A stretch of 64,000 nt of DNA from Microbacterium sp. 70-16 (GTDB taxonomy: Bacteria > Actinomycetota > Actinomycetes > Actinomycetales > Microbacteriaceae), in assembly GCF_001898315.1 (NCBI RefSeq), contig NZ_MKTQ01000026.1:124001-188000 (forward strand), read 5' to 3'. Below, piece by piece: positions 42,063-50,806 of this stretch (the first letter of the stretch is position 1; each line of letters opens with the position of its first letter). Under the pieces are notes generated by a model. It was not told the DNA's origin. It saw only the letters and a program-made list of their open reading frames with translations, and searched no databases. Position numbers and translations under genes: made by a program.

Positions 42063-43766
42063 ATGACGTCGCAGCTGACTTCCCCCCAGCCTTCCCCCGT
42101 GCCAGAGCTCAGCGAGACCCACCCGGGTTCCGAGTGGTGGCGCACCGCCGTGATCTACCAGATCTACCCCCGGTCGTTCGCCGACGCGTCCGGCGACGGC
42201 ATCGGCGACCTGCCCGGCGTCACCGCGCACCTCGACGACCTGCGCGCCCTGGGCGTCGACGCCGTGTGGCTGAGCCCCTTCTACCGCTCTCCGCAGAAGG
42301 ATGCCGGCTACGACGTTGCCGACTACTGCGACGTCGACCCCCTGTTCGGCACGCTCGCCGACTTCGACGAGATGCTCGCGGCGGCGCACGCCCGGGGCAT
42401 CCGCATCATCGTCGACCTCGTCCCCAACCACAGCTCCGACCAGCACGTGTGGTTCCAAGAAGCCTTGGCATCCGCCCCCGACAGCGCCGCCCGCGCGCGC
42501 TACCTGTTCCGCGACGGCCGCGGCCCCGCGGGCAACGAGGCCCCGAACAACTGGGAGTCGGTCTTCGGCGGCCCCGCGTGGACGCGCACGACGAACCCCG
42601 ATGGCACGCCGGGGCAGTGGTACCTGCACCTGTTCGACACGAGCCAGCCCGACTTCGACTGGTCCAACCCCGAGGTGCAGGAGGAGTTCCGCGGCATCCT
42701 GCGGTTCTGGCTCGACCGCGGCGTCGACGGCTTCCGTGTCGATGTCGCGCACGGCCTCGTCAAGACCGATGGTCTGCCCGACCACCTTCCCGCGGTGGAT
42801 GCCGACAGTATGGGCGGCTCCGACGACGACGTCCCGTACTGGGGACAGGAGGGCGTGCACGAGATCTACCGCGACTGGCACCGCGTGCTCGCCGAGTACG
42901 ACGGTGACCGCGCCCTGTGCGCCGAGGCATGGCTTCCCACCGTCGACCGCACCGCCGAGTGGGTGCGCTCCGACGAGATGCACCAGGCGTTCAACTTTCC
43001 GTACCTCATGACCGAGTGGGATGCCCCCGCGATCCGCGAGGTGATCTCCGAGTCGCTGCGCGCCTTCCCCGCCGTCGGCGCCCCCGCGACGTGGGTCCTG
43101 TCCAACCACGACGTCGTCCGGCACGCGTCGCGCCTCGCGCTGACGGCCGAGAACCCGCAGGGTCACGGCATCGGACCGGACTCGCCCGGCCAGCCGATCC
43201 CCGAGGTGGGGCTGCGCCGCGCCCGCGCCGCGACGGCCGTCATGCTCGCGCTGCCCGGTTCGGCCTACCTCTACCAGGGCGAAGAGCTCGGGCTGCCCGA
43301 GGTCATCGACCTGCCCGCCGAGTCGCGGCAGGATCCGACCTGGTTCCGCACCGACGGCGAGCGCTATGGCCGTGACGGATGCCGCGTGCCGCTCCCCTGG
43401 ACGGCCGATGCCCCCGCCTACGGCTTCAACGCGACGGGCGAGAGCTGGCTGCCGCAGCCCGCCGAGTGGGCGACGCTCGCTCGCGACGCGCAGGAGGACG
43501 ACCCCGAGTCGACGCTGTGGCTGTACCGCACGCTGCTGGCAACCCGTCGCAGCGAGAACCTCGGTGCGGGCGCGCTCACGTGGCTCGACGGCTACGGCGA
43601 CGACGTGCTGGCGTTCCGCAACGGCCGCGTCATCGTGGTGGCCAACGTCGGCACGACGCCGGTGCCGCTACCCTTGCAGGACGCGGGCACGGTCCTCGTG
43701 GCGAGCGAGCCCTTCGAAGGGGCCGAGCTGCCGGTCGACACCGCTGTCTGGCTGCTCGAGAGCTGA
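42063..43766 (+). CDS. GH13 alpha-glucosidase (oligo-1,6-/alpha-1,4-glucosidase type)
   Basis: 567 residues. The barrel starts WWRTAVIYQIYPRSFAD. Catalytic residues are Asp227 (GFRVDVAHG), Glu288 (LCAEAW) and Asp350 (VLSNHDVVRHASR), with DLVPNHSSDQH as conserved region I. There is no signal peptide, so it is cytoplasmic. A LacI regulator follows 50 nt downstream; no transporter is adjacent, so the sugar must enter by a system elsewhere. Bond preference within the family cannot be fixed by eye. The stop region is tandemly repeated (AGCTGACGAG at 43761 and 43771). Confidence 0.9.
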   Translation: MTSQLTSPQPSPVPELSETHPGSEWWRTAVIYQIYPRSFADASGDGIGDLPGVTAHLDDLRALGVDAVWLSPFYRSPQKDAGYDVADYCDVDPLFGTLADFDEMLAAAHARGIRIIVDLVPNHSSDQHVWFQEALASAPDSAARARYLFRDGRGPAGNEAPNNWESVFGGPAWTRTTNPDGTPGQWYLHLFDTSQPDFDWSNPEVQEEFRGILRFWLDRGVDGFRVDVAHGLVKTDGLPDHLPAVDADSMGGSDDDVPYWGQEGVHEIYRDWHRVLAEYDGDRALCAEAWLPTVDRTAEWVRSDEMHQAFNFPYLMTEWDAPAIREVISESLRAFPAVGAPATWVLSNHDVVRHASRLALTAENPQGHGIGPDSPGQPIPEVGLRRARAATAVMLALPGSAYLYQGEELGLPEVIDLPAESRQDPTWFRTDGERYGRDGCRVPLPWTADAPAYGFNATGESWLPQPAEWATLARDAQEDDPESTLWLYRTLLATRRSENLGAGALTWLDGYGDDVLAFRNGRVIVVANVGTTPVPLPLQDAGTVLVASEPFEGAELPVDTAVWLLES

Positions 43767-43816
43767 CGAGAGCTGACGAGACCTGAGGGACGCAGACCGA
43801 CCAGCGGAGGACCGAC

Positions 43817-44851
43817 GTGACGAGCCTCGATGACGTCGCCCGCACGGCTGGGGTCTCGACGGCGACGGCGTCGCGGGCTCTGAGCGGGCGCGGTCGGATC
43901 TCGGCCGCGACGCGCGAACGAGTGCGGCGCGCCGCCGACGAGCTCGGGTACGTCGCATCGGCGACCGCGTCGTCGCTGGCATCCGGTCGTGCCGAGAACG
44001 TCGGCGTCGTGGTGCCGCTCATGGACCGCTGGTTCTTCGCAACGGTGCTCGACGGCATCTCGGCGACGCTCGCGGCGCGCGGCTACGACCTCACGCTGTA
44101 CAACGTGACCGACGACCCGGCGCAGCGGGCGCACCTGTTCGAGACGTCGCTGCGGCGCGGCCGCGTCGACGGACTGATCGTGCTGTCGATCCTGCTGGCG
44201 GATGCCGAGGTCGCGCACCTGCGCGCGCTGCCGATCCCGGTGCTGGGTCTCGGTGTGCCGCGCGCCGAGATCGCGGCGCTGCGGGTCGACGACACCGCCG
44301 TCGGCCGGGTTGCGACCGAGCACCTGCTCGCGCTCGGACATCGCGAGATCGCCCTCATCGGCAACACGCCTCCGGCCGGCGCCGACACCGTGCTCGACAT
44401 CCCCACGCGGCGGCGCCGCGGCTTCGAGCAGGCGATGGCGGATGCCGGGTTGCCATCCGCTCCCTTCGCCGACGCCGACTTCACGGTGGCGGGCGCTCAG
44501 CGCGTCGCACACGACCTGCTCACCGGGCCGCACCCGCCGACGGCGATCTTCGCCGCGTCGGACGAGATGGCCTACGGCGTGCTCGCCGCGGCGCGTGAGC
44601 TGGGCCTCGCCGTGCCCACCGACCTGTCGGTCATCGGCGTCGACGGGCACGATCTCGCGGAGCTGTTCGACCTCACGACGATCGACCAGTTCCCGCACAC
44701 ACAGGGGCAGCGCGCGGGCGAGGCGATCCTGGCGGCCCTCGACGGCACGTCACAGGATGCCCACGTGCTGGCCCCGGTGCCGGATGCCCCGGCATCCCTC
44801 CCCTTCGAGCTCGTCGTGCGCGGCACGACCGCGCCACCGCGCTCGTCGTAG
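43817..44851 (+). CDS. LacI-family repressor next to the alpha-glucosidase
   Basis: 344 residues. The HTH is LDDVARTAGVSTATASRALSG (residues ~4-24), followed by the hinge ASATASSLASGRAENVGVVVP and a sugar-binding domain (TAIFAASDEMAYGVL, VIGVDGHDLAELFDLTTIDQ). GTG start with GGAGG 6 nt upstream. It likely binds the palindrome at 42036 and responds to an alpha-glucoside such as maltose; both are inferences from location. Confidence 0.9.
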   Translation: MTSLDDVARTAGVSTATASRALSGRGRISAATRERVRRAADELGYVASATASSLASGRAENVGVVVPLMDRWFFATVLDGISATLAARGYDLTLYNVTDDPAQRAHLFETSLRRGRVDGLIVLSILLADAEVAHLRALPIPVLGLGVPRAEIAALRVDDTAVGRVATEHLLALGHREIALIGNTPPAGADTVLDIPTRRRRGFEQAMADAGLPSAPFADADFTVAGAQRVAHDLLTGPHPPTAIFAASDEMAYGVLAAARELGLAVPTDLSVIGVDGHDLAELFDLTTIDQFPHTQGQRAGEAILAALDGTSQDAHVLAPVPDAPASLPFELVVRGTTAPPRSS

Positions 44852-44894
44852 CGAAAACCGAGCGAGCGCGGTGGTTCCCCGTAAGGTCGAGGGC

Positions 44895-46133
44895 ATGAGC
44901 ATCGATCTCGAGGCCCTGTACATCGACCTGCATCGACACCCCGAACTGTCGTTCCAGGAGACACGGACGGCCGGCGTCATCACGCGCGAGCTCGACGCGC
45001 TGGGCCTGTCCTACGTCGAGGGCCTCGGCCGCACCGGCGTCGTGACGAGCATCAGCAACCCTTCGACAGGCACAGGAGGGACCGGCGACGGCCCCGTCGT
45101 GTGGCTGCGCGCAGACATGGACGGCCTGCCCGTGCAAGAGCAGACCGGGCTCGCCTACGCGAGCACGGCGCGCGGAGTCGACCCGGCCGGCACCGACGTC
45201 CCCGTCATGCACGCGTGCGGCCACGACATGCACGTGACCGCGATGCTGGGCGCACTCGAGAAGTTGCTCGCTACGCGCGACGAGTGGTCGGGCACCGTCG
45301 TCGCGGTCTTCCAGCCCGCCGAGGAGTACGGCGCCGGCTCGCAGGCGATGATCGCAGACGGTGTGCTGGATGCCTTCCCGAAGCCCGACATCGTGCTCGG
45401 CCAGCACCTCACCCCGCTGCCTGCCGGAACGATCGGCGTGCGTCCCGGCACACAGATGGCGGCCAGCGACGGCCTGACGGTGAAGCTGCTCGGCCGCGGC
45501 GGCCACGGCTCGCGGCCGCACGCCACGATCGACCCCGTCGTGATGGCGGCGGCGACCGTCATGCGCCTGCAGACGGTCGTCTCGCGCGAGGTCGACCCGC
45601 GCGAAATGGCGGTCGTGACCGTCGGATCGATCCACGCGGGCCTGAAGAACAACATCATCCCCGCCGACGCGACGCTCGAGTTGAGCCTGCGCTACCCCGA
45701 CGACGCCGCGCGGGTCGACGTCATGGCGCGCGTCGAGCGCATCGTGCGGGCCGAGGCTGCGGCATCCGGCGCCGAGGCCGAGCCGGTCATCACGATCGAT
45801 CACTCGCTGCCGCCGACGATCAACGATCGGGATGCCACGGCGCGCCTGACCGCGGCGTTCGATCGCGCCTTCGGCGAGGGCACCGTCATCGACCCGGGCA
45901 TGTTCACGGGCAGCGAGGACGTCTCGTGGTTCGCGCGCGAAGCCGGTGTGCCGCTCGTCTTCTGGTTCTGGGGCGGTCTCGACCCGCAGCAGTACGCCGA
46001 CGCGCTCGCACGCGGAGCCGTCAACGAAGAGATCCCGACGAACCACTCGCCGTACTTCGCACCGGTCCTGCACCCGACGATCGAGCACGGCGTCGATGCG
46101 CTCGTCGTGGCGGCACGGGAGTTCCTCGCGTGA
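44895..46133 (+). CDS. M20 family amidohydrolase (IAA-amino-acid/hippurate hydrolase-like)
   Basis: 412 residues. Metal-site elements are RADMDGLPVQEQTGL, MHACGHDMHV, FQPAEEYGAG, GRGGHGSRPHATIDP and the late GSEDVSW; the dimerisation domain is central. These enzymes cleave N-acyl amino acids or similar amides. -10 TAAGGT (44882-44887) lies 7 nt before the ATG. Near residues 54-64 a Pro/Gly/Thr loop (NPSTGTGGTGDGP) is encoded by a degenerate dispersed repeat. The physiological substrate is unknown. Confidence 0.87.
   Translation: MSIDLEALYIDLHRHPELSFQETRTAGVITRELDALGLSYVEGLGRTGVVTSISNPSTGTGGTGDGPVVWLRADMDGLPVQEQTGLAYASTARGVDPAGTDVPVMHACGHDMHVTAMLGALEKLLATRDEWSGTVVAVFQPAEEYGAGSQAMIADGVLDAFPKPDIVLGQHLTPLPAGTIGVRPGTQMAASDGLTVKLLGRGGHGSRPHATIDPVVMAAATVMRLQTVVSREVDPREMAVVTVGSIHAGLKNNIIPADATLELSLRYPDDAARVDVMARVERIVRAEAAASGAEAEPVITIDHSLPPTINDRDATARLTAAFDRAFGEGTVIDPGMFTGSEDVSWFAREAGVPLVFWFWGGLDPQQYADALARGAVNEEIPTNHSPYFAPVLHPTIEHGVDALVVAAREFLA
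45059..45083. repeat. Dispersed CCCTTCGACAGG-type repeat inside the M20 gene
   Basis: CCCTTCGACAGGCACAGG followed by AGGGACC is the reverse-complement form of the unit at 1876-1909. It encodes a loop and keeps the frame. Confidence 0.5.
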
Positions 46134-46879
46134 GCGGCGGCTGGGATGAGGAGACCGGCGACACGCAGGGGTCGCGCACGCCGATCGTGCTGGGTGTCAT
46201 CGCGGGCATCCTGCTGATCGCCGTCATCGTGACGCTCGCGATCGCGCTCACGCGCGACAACGGCGCGGCGCCCACCCCGACGCAGACCGAGACCACGGCC
46301 GAGACAACGACGCCGACAAGCTCTCCGTCCGAGACTCCGGATGCCACCGGCGAGCCGGTCGCGCTGCAGTTCTCCGGCACCGGGTTCGCGCTCGTCGACG
46401 CGGCGGACGAAGAGGTCTTCACCTACGGGTGGGCCGATGACGCGGCGGATGCCGTGGCCGCGCTCACCGACGCCTTCGGCGCCGAGCCCACGCAGCGCGT
46501 CGAGGCCGGCGACGGTACCCACTACCCCGACTACACGGTTTACCAGTGGGACGGCTTCATGCTGTTCGACATGATCGAGACCGCAGGGGGGACGCCGCGC
46601 GCCGAGTATGCGCAGCCGTCGTACACGCTGTTCTCGCGCAACGAGGTCGGCGGCATCGAGATGGTCGCCGAGCAGGGCCTTGAGATCGGCATGTCGGTCT
46701 CCGGCGTCCGGGCGCTGGGACCCGACCAGGAGATCCCGCGCGGCAACGTCGGGGCGACGCGGTTCGTGTTCGACCAGGAGCGCTCCAGCGCCGAGGGCGC
46801 GCCGCAGTACAGCATGTTCGCCGACACCGACGGCACCGCTGTGACGTCGATTCTGTATTTCCGCTACTCGGCGCTCTGA
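46130..46879 (+). CDS. Membrane-anchored protein of unknown function
   Basis: 249 residues, no family recognised. A short cytoplasmic head is followed by one membrane segment (IVLGVIAGILLIAVIVTLAIAL, residues ~17-38), a Thr/Ser/Pro-rich linker (~45-75) and an extracellular domain of ~170 residues. The GTG start overlaps the M20 stop (GTGA), so the two are co-translated and may share a process at the membrane. Confidence 0.7.
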   Translation: MSGGWDEETGDTQGSRTPIVLGVIAGILLIAVIVTLAIALTRDNGAAPTPTQTETTAETTTPTSSPSETPDATGEPVALQFSGTGFALVDAADEEVFTYGWADDAADAVAALTDAFGAEPTQRVEAGDGTHYPDYTVYQWDGFMLFDMIETAGGTPRAEYAQPSYTLFSRNEVGGIEMVAEQGLEIGMSVSGVRALGPDQEIPRGNVGATRFVFDQERSSAEGAPQYSMFADTDGTAVTSILYFRYSAL

Positions 46880-46979
46880 CCGTCAGACGCCCGTGCGCGA
46901 CCGGCGCCCGCACGCACCCACGGCTTGACCCGGCTCCACCGATTGCGCGCGGGCGCTGCACGGCGTAATGTCGCCCGCC

Positions 46980-49022
46980 GTGACTGACAACGCGCGTACG
47001 GGATCCGACGAGACCCCGATCGCCAAGCGCATCCTCATCGGCGAACCGCTGACCAGTGAGGAGCTCGAGGGACAGCTGCTCCCGAAGAGGATGGCGCTGC
47101 CGATCTTCGCCTCCGACGCGCTGTCGTCGGTGGCCTACGCACCGCAGGAACTGCTGATGATCCTGCTGCTGGGCGGCACCGCGTTCCTCGCGTTCAGTCC
47201 GTGGGTCGCTGCGGCCGTCGTGGCCCTCCTGATCGTCGTCGTGCTGAGCTACCGCCAGCTCATCAAGGCATATCCGTCCGGCGGCGGCGACTACGAGGTC
47301 GCCCGCACGAACCTCGGCGAGCGCGCCGGGGTCGTCGTCGCGGCGGCACTGCTGGTCGACTACATCCTCACGGTCGCCGTCTCGGTGGCATCCGGCGTCG
47401 ACAACATCATCTCAGCGCTGCCGGCACTCGACGCGTGGCGGGTCGAACTGGCGGTCGGGTTCGTCGTGCTGATCATCCTCGTGAACCTGCGCGGCGTGCG
47501 CGAGGCATCCACCGCGTTCGCGATCCCGACGTACCTGTTCATCGGCTCGGTGCTCGTGATGATCGTCACCGGTCTCGTGCGCTGGGCGCTGGGGGATGCC
47601 CCGATCGCCGACAGCGCGCAGTATGCCGTGCAGGCCGAAGACCTCAGCCAGGTGGCGGTGATCCTGCTCATCCTGCGCGCGTTCTCGAGCGGCTGCTCGG
47701 CGCTGACCGGCGTCGAGGCGGTGTCGAACGGGGTCCCTGCCTTCCGCCGGCCGAAGGTGCGCAACGCGCAGACGACGCTCGTCATGATGGGGTCGATCGC
47801 GATCCTCATGTTCGCGGGGCTGACGATGCTCGCGCTCGTCGCGGGCGTGCACTACGCCGAAGACCCGTGCCATCTCGTCGGGTTCGACTGCGCGGCGGCG
47901 GTGCAGCCGAGCCTCATGGCGCAGGTCGCCGCCGCGACGTTCGGCGGCGGCAGCGTGCTGTTCTTCATCATCCAGGCGGCGACGGCGGCCGTGCTGCTGC
48001 TGGCCGCGAACACGGCGTTCAACGGGTTCCCGCTGCTGGGATCGGTGCTCGCGCGTGACGGCTACGCGCCGAAGGCGCTCAACACGCGCGGCGACCGGCT
48101 CGTGTACTCGAACGGCATGATCATCCTGGGCCTGGCGGCCGCACTCGTGCTGATCGTGTTCCAGGCGCGCCTGACGACGCTCATCCAGCTGTACATCATC
48201 GGAGTGTTCGTCTCGTTCTCGCTCGGGCAGCTCGGCATGGTCAAGCACTGGCGGCGTGAGCTGCGGCTGCTCGCGCGCTCGAAGTCCGCCGAGCGGCGCG
48301 GGGCATACGCCGGCCTGCTCATCAACGCGCTCGGCGCGACCTTCACGATCGTCGTGCTGGTGATCGTGACGATCACGAAGTTCACCCACGGGGCGTGGCT
48401 GGTGTTCCTGGCGATTCCCGTGCTGTCGTTCCTGATGATCGGCGTGCATCGGTATTACCGCGACGTCGAGCACGAGATCACGATGGACGACGACGTGCAC
48501 TTCGGGGCATCCGGCGATGTCGCGATCGTCCTCGTCGGCACGCTGCAGAAGCCCGTCGCGAAGGCGATCGACTACGCGCTCGCGGCCAAGCACGACAAGA
48601 CGATCGCGGTGCACATCGCGGTCTCGGCCGATGCGGCGCGCGCCGTGCAGGACGATTGGGAGTTCTACCGGATGCCCGCGCCGCTGCTCGTCATCGAGTC
48701 GCCGTACCGGCAGTACGCGGCTCCGCTCGCGCAGTTCATCGCGCAGTATCGCGCGAAGCACGGGCCCTCACTCATGACGGTCTACCTGCCGCAGTACATC
48801 GTCGGCCACTGGTGGGAGACCATGCTGCACAACCGCCGCGCCCGGCGCATCGCGCAGCAGCTCATGCTCGTGCACGGCGTGCAGATCACGCTCGTGCCGT
48901 GGCTGCTCGACTCGTCGGAGCTCATCTACGGCCGCCGGTCGCGGCCGCTGCCGGGTGACGACCGTGCCGGGCGCATCCCGACGTACGGGCTGGTGTCACA
49001 CACCGACGACGAGCAGGGCTGA
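46980..49022 (+). CDS. APC-superfamily transporter, KimA/YdaO-like
   Basis: 680 residues. About 12 membrane segments start at FASDALSSVAYAPQELLMILL; GGGDYEVARTNLGE and SSGCSALTGVEAVSNGVPAF are core APC motifs. A cytoplasmic C-terminal domain of ~170 residues (VAIVLVGTLQKPVAKAIDYALAAKHDKTIAVHI) resembles a USP fold, as in KimA potassium importers; amino-acid transport is the alternative. No c-di-AMP (ydaO) riboswitch is visible in the 100-nt upstream gap. TAATGT at 46966-46971 suggests a leaderless GTG start at 46980, though ATG 46968 is possible. Confidence 0.8.
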   Translation: MTDNARTGSDETPIAKRILIGEPLTSEELEGQLLPKRMALPIFASDALSSVAYAPQELLMILLLGGTAFLAFSPWVAAAVVALLIVVVLSYRQLIKAYPSGGGDYEVARTNLGERAGVVVAAALLVDYILTVAVSVASGVDNIISALPALDAWRVELAVGFVVLIILVNLRGVREASTAFAIPTYLFIGSVLVMIVTGLVRWALGDAPIADSAQYAVQAEDLSQVAVILLILRAFSSGCSALTGVEAVSNGVPAFRRPKVRNAQTTLVMMGSIAILMFAGLTMLALVAGVHYAEDPCHLVGFDCAAAVQPSLMAQVAAATFGGGSVLFFIIQAATAAVLLLAANTAFNGFPLLGSVLARDGYAPKALNTRGDRLVYSNGMIILGLAAALVLIVFQARLTTLIQLYIIGVFVSFSLGQLGMVKHWRRELRLLARSKSAERRGAYAGLLINALGATFTIVVLVIVTITKFTHGAWLVFLAIPVLSFLMIGVHRYYRDVEHEITMDDDVHFGASGDVAIVLVGTLQKPVAKAIDYALAAKHDKTIAVHIAVSADAARAVQDDWEFYRMPAPLLVIESPYRQYAAPLAQFIAQYRAKHGPSLMTVYLPQYIVGHWWETMLHNRRARRIAQQLMLVHGVQITLVPWLLDSSELIYGRRSRPLPGDDRAGRIPTYGLVSHTDDEQG

Positions 49023-49059
49023 CGGGCCCCGCCTCTCTGCCGGGGCGTAGCCTAGAAGC

Positions 49060-50358
49060 GTGACTACAGCGACCACCGAGGCGACCCAGGCGGACGCGAC
49101 ACCCCTGGACGCGGCCCACCTGCGCGAGGACTTCCCGATCCTCAGCGAACAGGTGAACGGGCACCGCCTCGTGTATCTCGACTCGGCCGCGACCAGTCAA
49201 CGTCCGCTGGCCGTGCTGGACGCCGAGCGCGAGTTCCTCACACACACCAACGCCGCCGTGCACCGCGGCGCGCATACGCTCGCCGCTGAGGCGACGGAGC
49301 TGTTCGAGGATGCCCGGGCCACCGTCGCCGGCTTCGTCGGCGCAGAACCCGAACAACTCGTCTGGACCAGCGGCGCGACGATGGGGCTCAACCTCGTCGC
49401 GTACTCGATCGGCAACGCGTCGGTCGGGCGCGGGGCACCGGCATCCGCTTCGCTCGCACTGCGCCCGGGCGATGAGATCGTCACGACCGAGATCGAGCAC
49501 CACGCGAACCTCATCCCGTGGCAGGAACTCGCCGCGCGCACCGGCGCGGTGCTGCGGCACATCCCGGCGCACGGCGACGGCACGCTCGACCTCGAGGCGG
49601 CCGCCGACCTCATCCGCGAGCGCACCCGGGTCGTCGCGTTCACGCACGTCTCGAACGTGCTCGGCATCGTCAACCCGGTCGCCGACCTCATCGCGCTCGC
49701 CCGCGGCGTCGGCGCACTGACGGTGATGGATGCCTGCCAGTCTGCTCCGCACCTGCGCCTGGACTTGCCGGCGCTCGGCGTCGACCTCGCCGTGTTCAGC
49801 GGCCACAAGATGCTCGGCCCCTACGGCGTGGGCGGACTGTACGGCCGCGCGGAGGTGCTCGAGGCGATGCCGCCATTCCTCACCGGCGGCTCGATGATCA
49901 CGACGGTGACGCTCGATGGGGCCGAGTTCCTGCCGCCGCCGCAGCGGTTCGAGGCGGGAACGCAGCCGATCGGCCCCGCGATCGGACTCGCCGCCGCCGT
50001 GCGCTACCTCGACGCGGTGGGTCTCGAGCGCATCCATGTGCACGAGAGCATGCTTGCGGCGCGCATGCGCGCGGGACTCGTCGAGATCCCGGGCATCCGG
50101 CTGCTGGGCGATGCTGCCGCAGAGCGGGTCGGGCTGTGGGCGTTCGATGTCGAGGGAGTGCACGCGCACGACGCGGGCCAGTTCCTCGACGCGCGCGGCA
50201 TCGCGGTGCGGGTCGGTCACCACTGCGCGGCGCCGTTGCACAGCCGGTACGGCGTCACGGCATCCGTTCGGGCGAGCGCGGCCTTGTACAACACCGTCGA
50301 CGACGTCGATACTTTCCTCGATGCCGTCACCGGCATACGCCCCTACTTCGGAGTCTGA
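49060..50358 (+). CDS. sufS: Cysteine desulfurase, SufS type
   Basis: 432 residues. The PLP Lys250 lies in FSGHKMLGPYG and the sulfur-accepting Cys389 in RVGHHCAAPLH; YLDSAATSQRP and HRGAHTLA are typical of group-II desulfurases. It delivers persulfide sulfur to SufU. GTG start with -10 TAGCCT (49048-49053) 6 nt upstream, hence leaderless. A short loop (SVGRGAPASASLALR) is longer than in most homologues. sufBCD are not in the window. Confidence 0.93.
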   Translation: MTTATTEATQADATPLDAAHLREDFPILSEQVNGHRLVYLDSAATSQRPLAVLDAEREFLTHTNAAVHRGAHTLAAEATELFEDARATVAGFVGAEPEQLVWTSGATMGLNLVAYSIGNASVGRGAPASASLALRPGDEIVTTEIEHHANLIPWQELAARTGAVLRHIPAHGDGTLDLEAAADLIRERTRVVAFTHVSNVLGIVNPVADLIALARGVGALTVMDACQSAPHLRLDLPALGVDLAVFSGHKMLGPYGVGGLYGRAEVLEAMPPFLTGGSMITTVTLDGAEFLPPPQRFEAGTQPIGPAIGLAAAVRYLDAVGLERIHVHESMLAARMRAGLVEIPGIRLLGDAAAERVGLWAFDVEGVHAHDAGQFLDARGIAVRVGHHCAAPLHSRYGVTASVRASAALYNTVDDVDTFLDAVTGIRPYFGV

Positions 50359-50359
50359 C

Positions 50360-50806
50360 ATGAGCGACGATCTGGACGCCCTCTATCGCGAGTTGATCCT
50401 CGATCACTCGAAGCACCCGCAGCACTTCGGGCTCGCGCCCGACGCCGACCACACCGGGACTTCGCACCAGAAGAACCCCGTGTGCGGTGACGAGATCACG
50501 TTGCGCGCCCGCGTCGACGGCGAGCAGATCGCGGATGTGACCTGGGAAGGTCGGGGCTGCTCGATCTCGCAGGCATCCGCTTCGATGCTCGCCGACCTCG
50601 TCGGCGAAGAGGACCTCAGCCGTGGTGAGGCGATCACGCTCATCGAGGGCTTCCGCGAGGCGCTGCGCTCACGCGGCCAGATCGAACTGGACGAAGACGT
50701 CTACGGAGACGCCGCCGCGCTGACCGGCGTCTCGAAGTTCTCCGCCCGGGTCAAGTGCGCCATGCTCGCATGGGTCGCCCTCGAAGACGCCCTCGCCAAA
50801 GCATGA
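50360..50806 (+). CDS. sufU: SufU zinc-dependent sulfurtransferase/scaffold
   Basis: 148 residues. Zn ligands Cys42 and Asp44 (NPVCGDE), Cys67 (GRGCSIS) and Cys133 (RVKCAMLAW) are present, and the Gram-positive insertion around residues 82-104 distinguishes SufU from IscU. It accepts sulfur from SufS. It starts 1 nt after sufS and its stop overlaps the ndh start. Confidence 0.94.
   Translation: MSDDLDALYRELILDHSKHPQHFGLAPDADHTGTSHQKNPVCGDEITLRARVDGEQIADVTWEGRGCSISQASASMLADLVGEEDLSRGEAITLIEGFREALRSRGQIELDEDVYGDAAALTGVSKFSARVKCAMLAWVALEDALAKA

Noticed and set aside
42063..43766. Trehalose synthase or sucrose-specific GH13 enzyme
   Set aside because: Overall segments and the CAAGCGCTTG operator fit alpha-glucosidase; no trehalose-pathway genes adjoin. 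Exact specificity left open.
46880..46979. c-di-AMP (ydaO) riboswitch upstream of the KimA-like transporter
   Set aside because: The gap is only ~100 nt, the promoter appears to abut the start codon, and none of the conserved riboswitch segments is recognisable.
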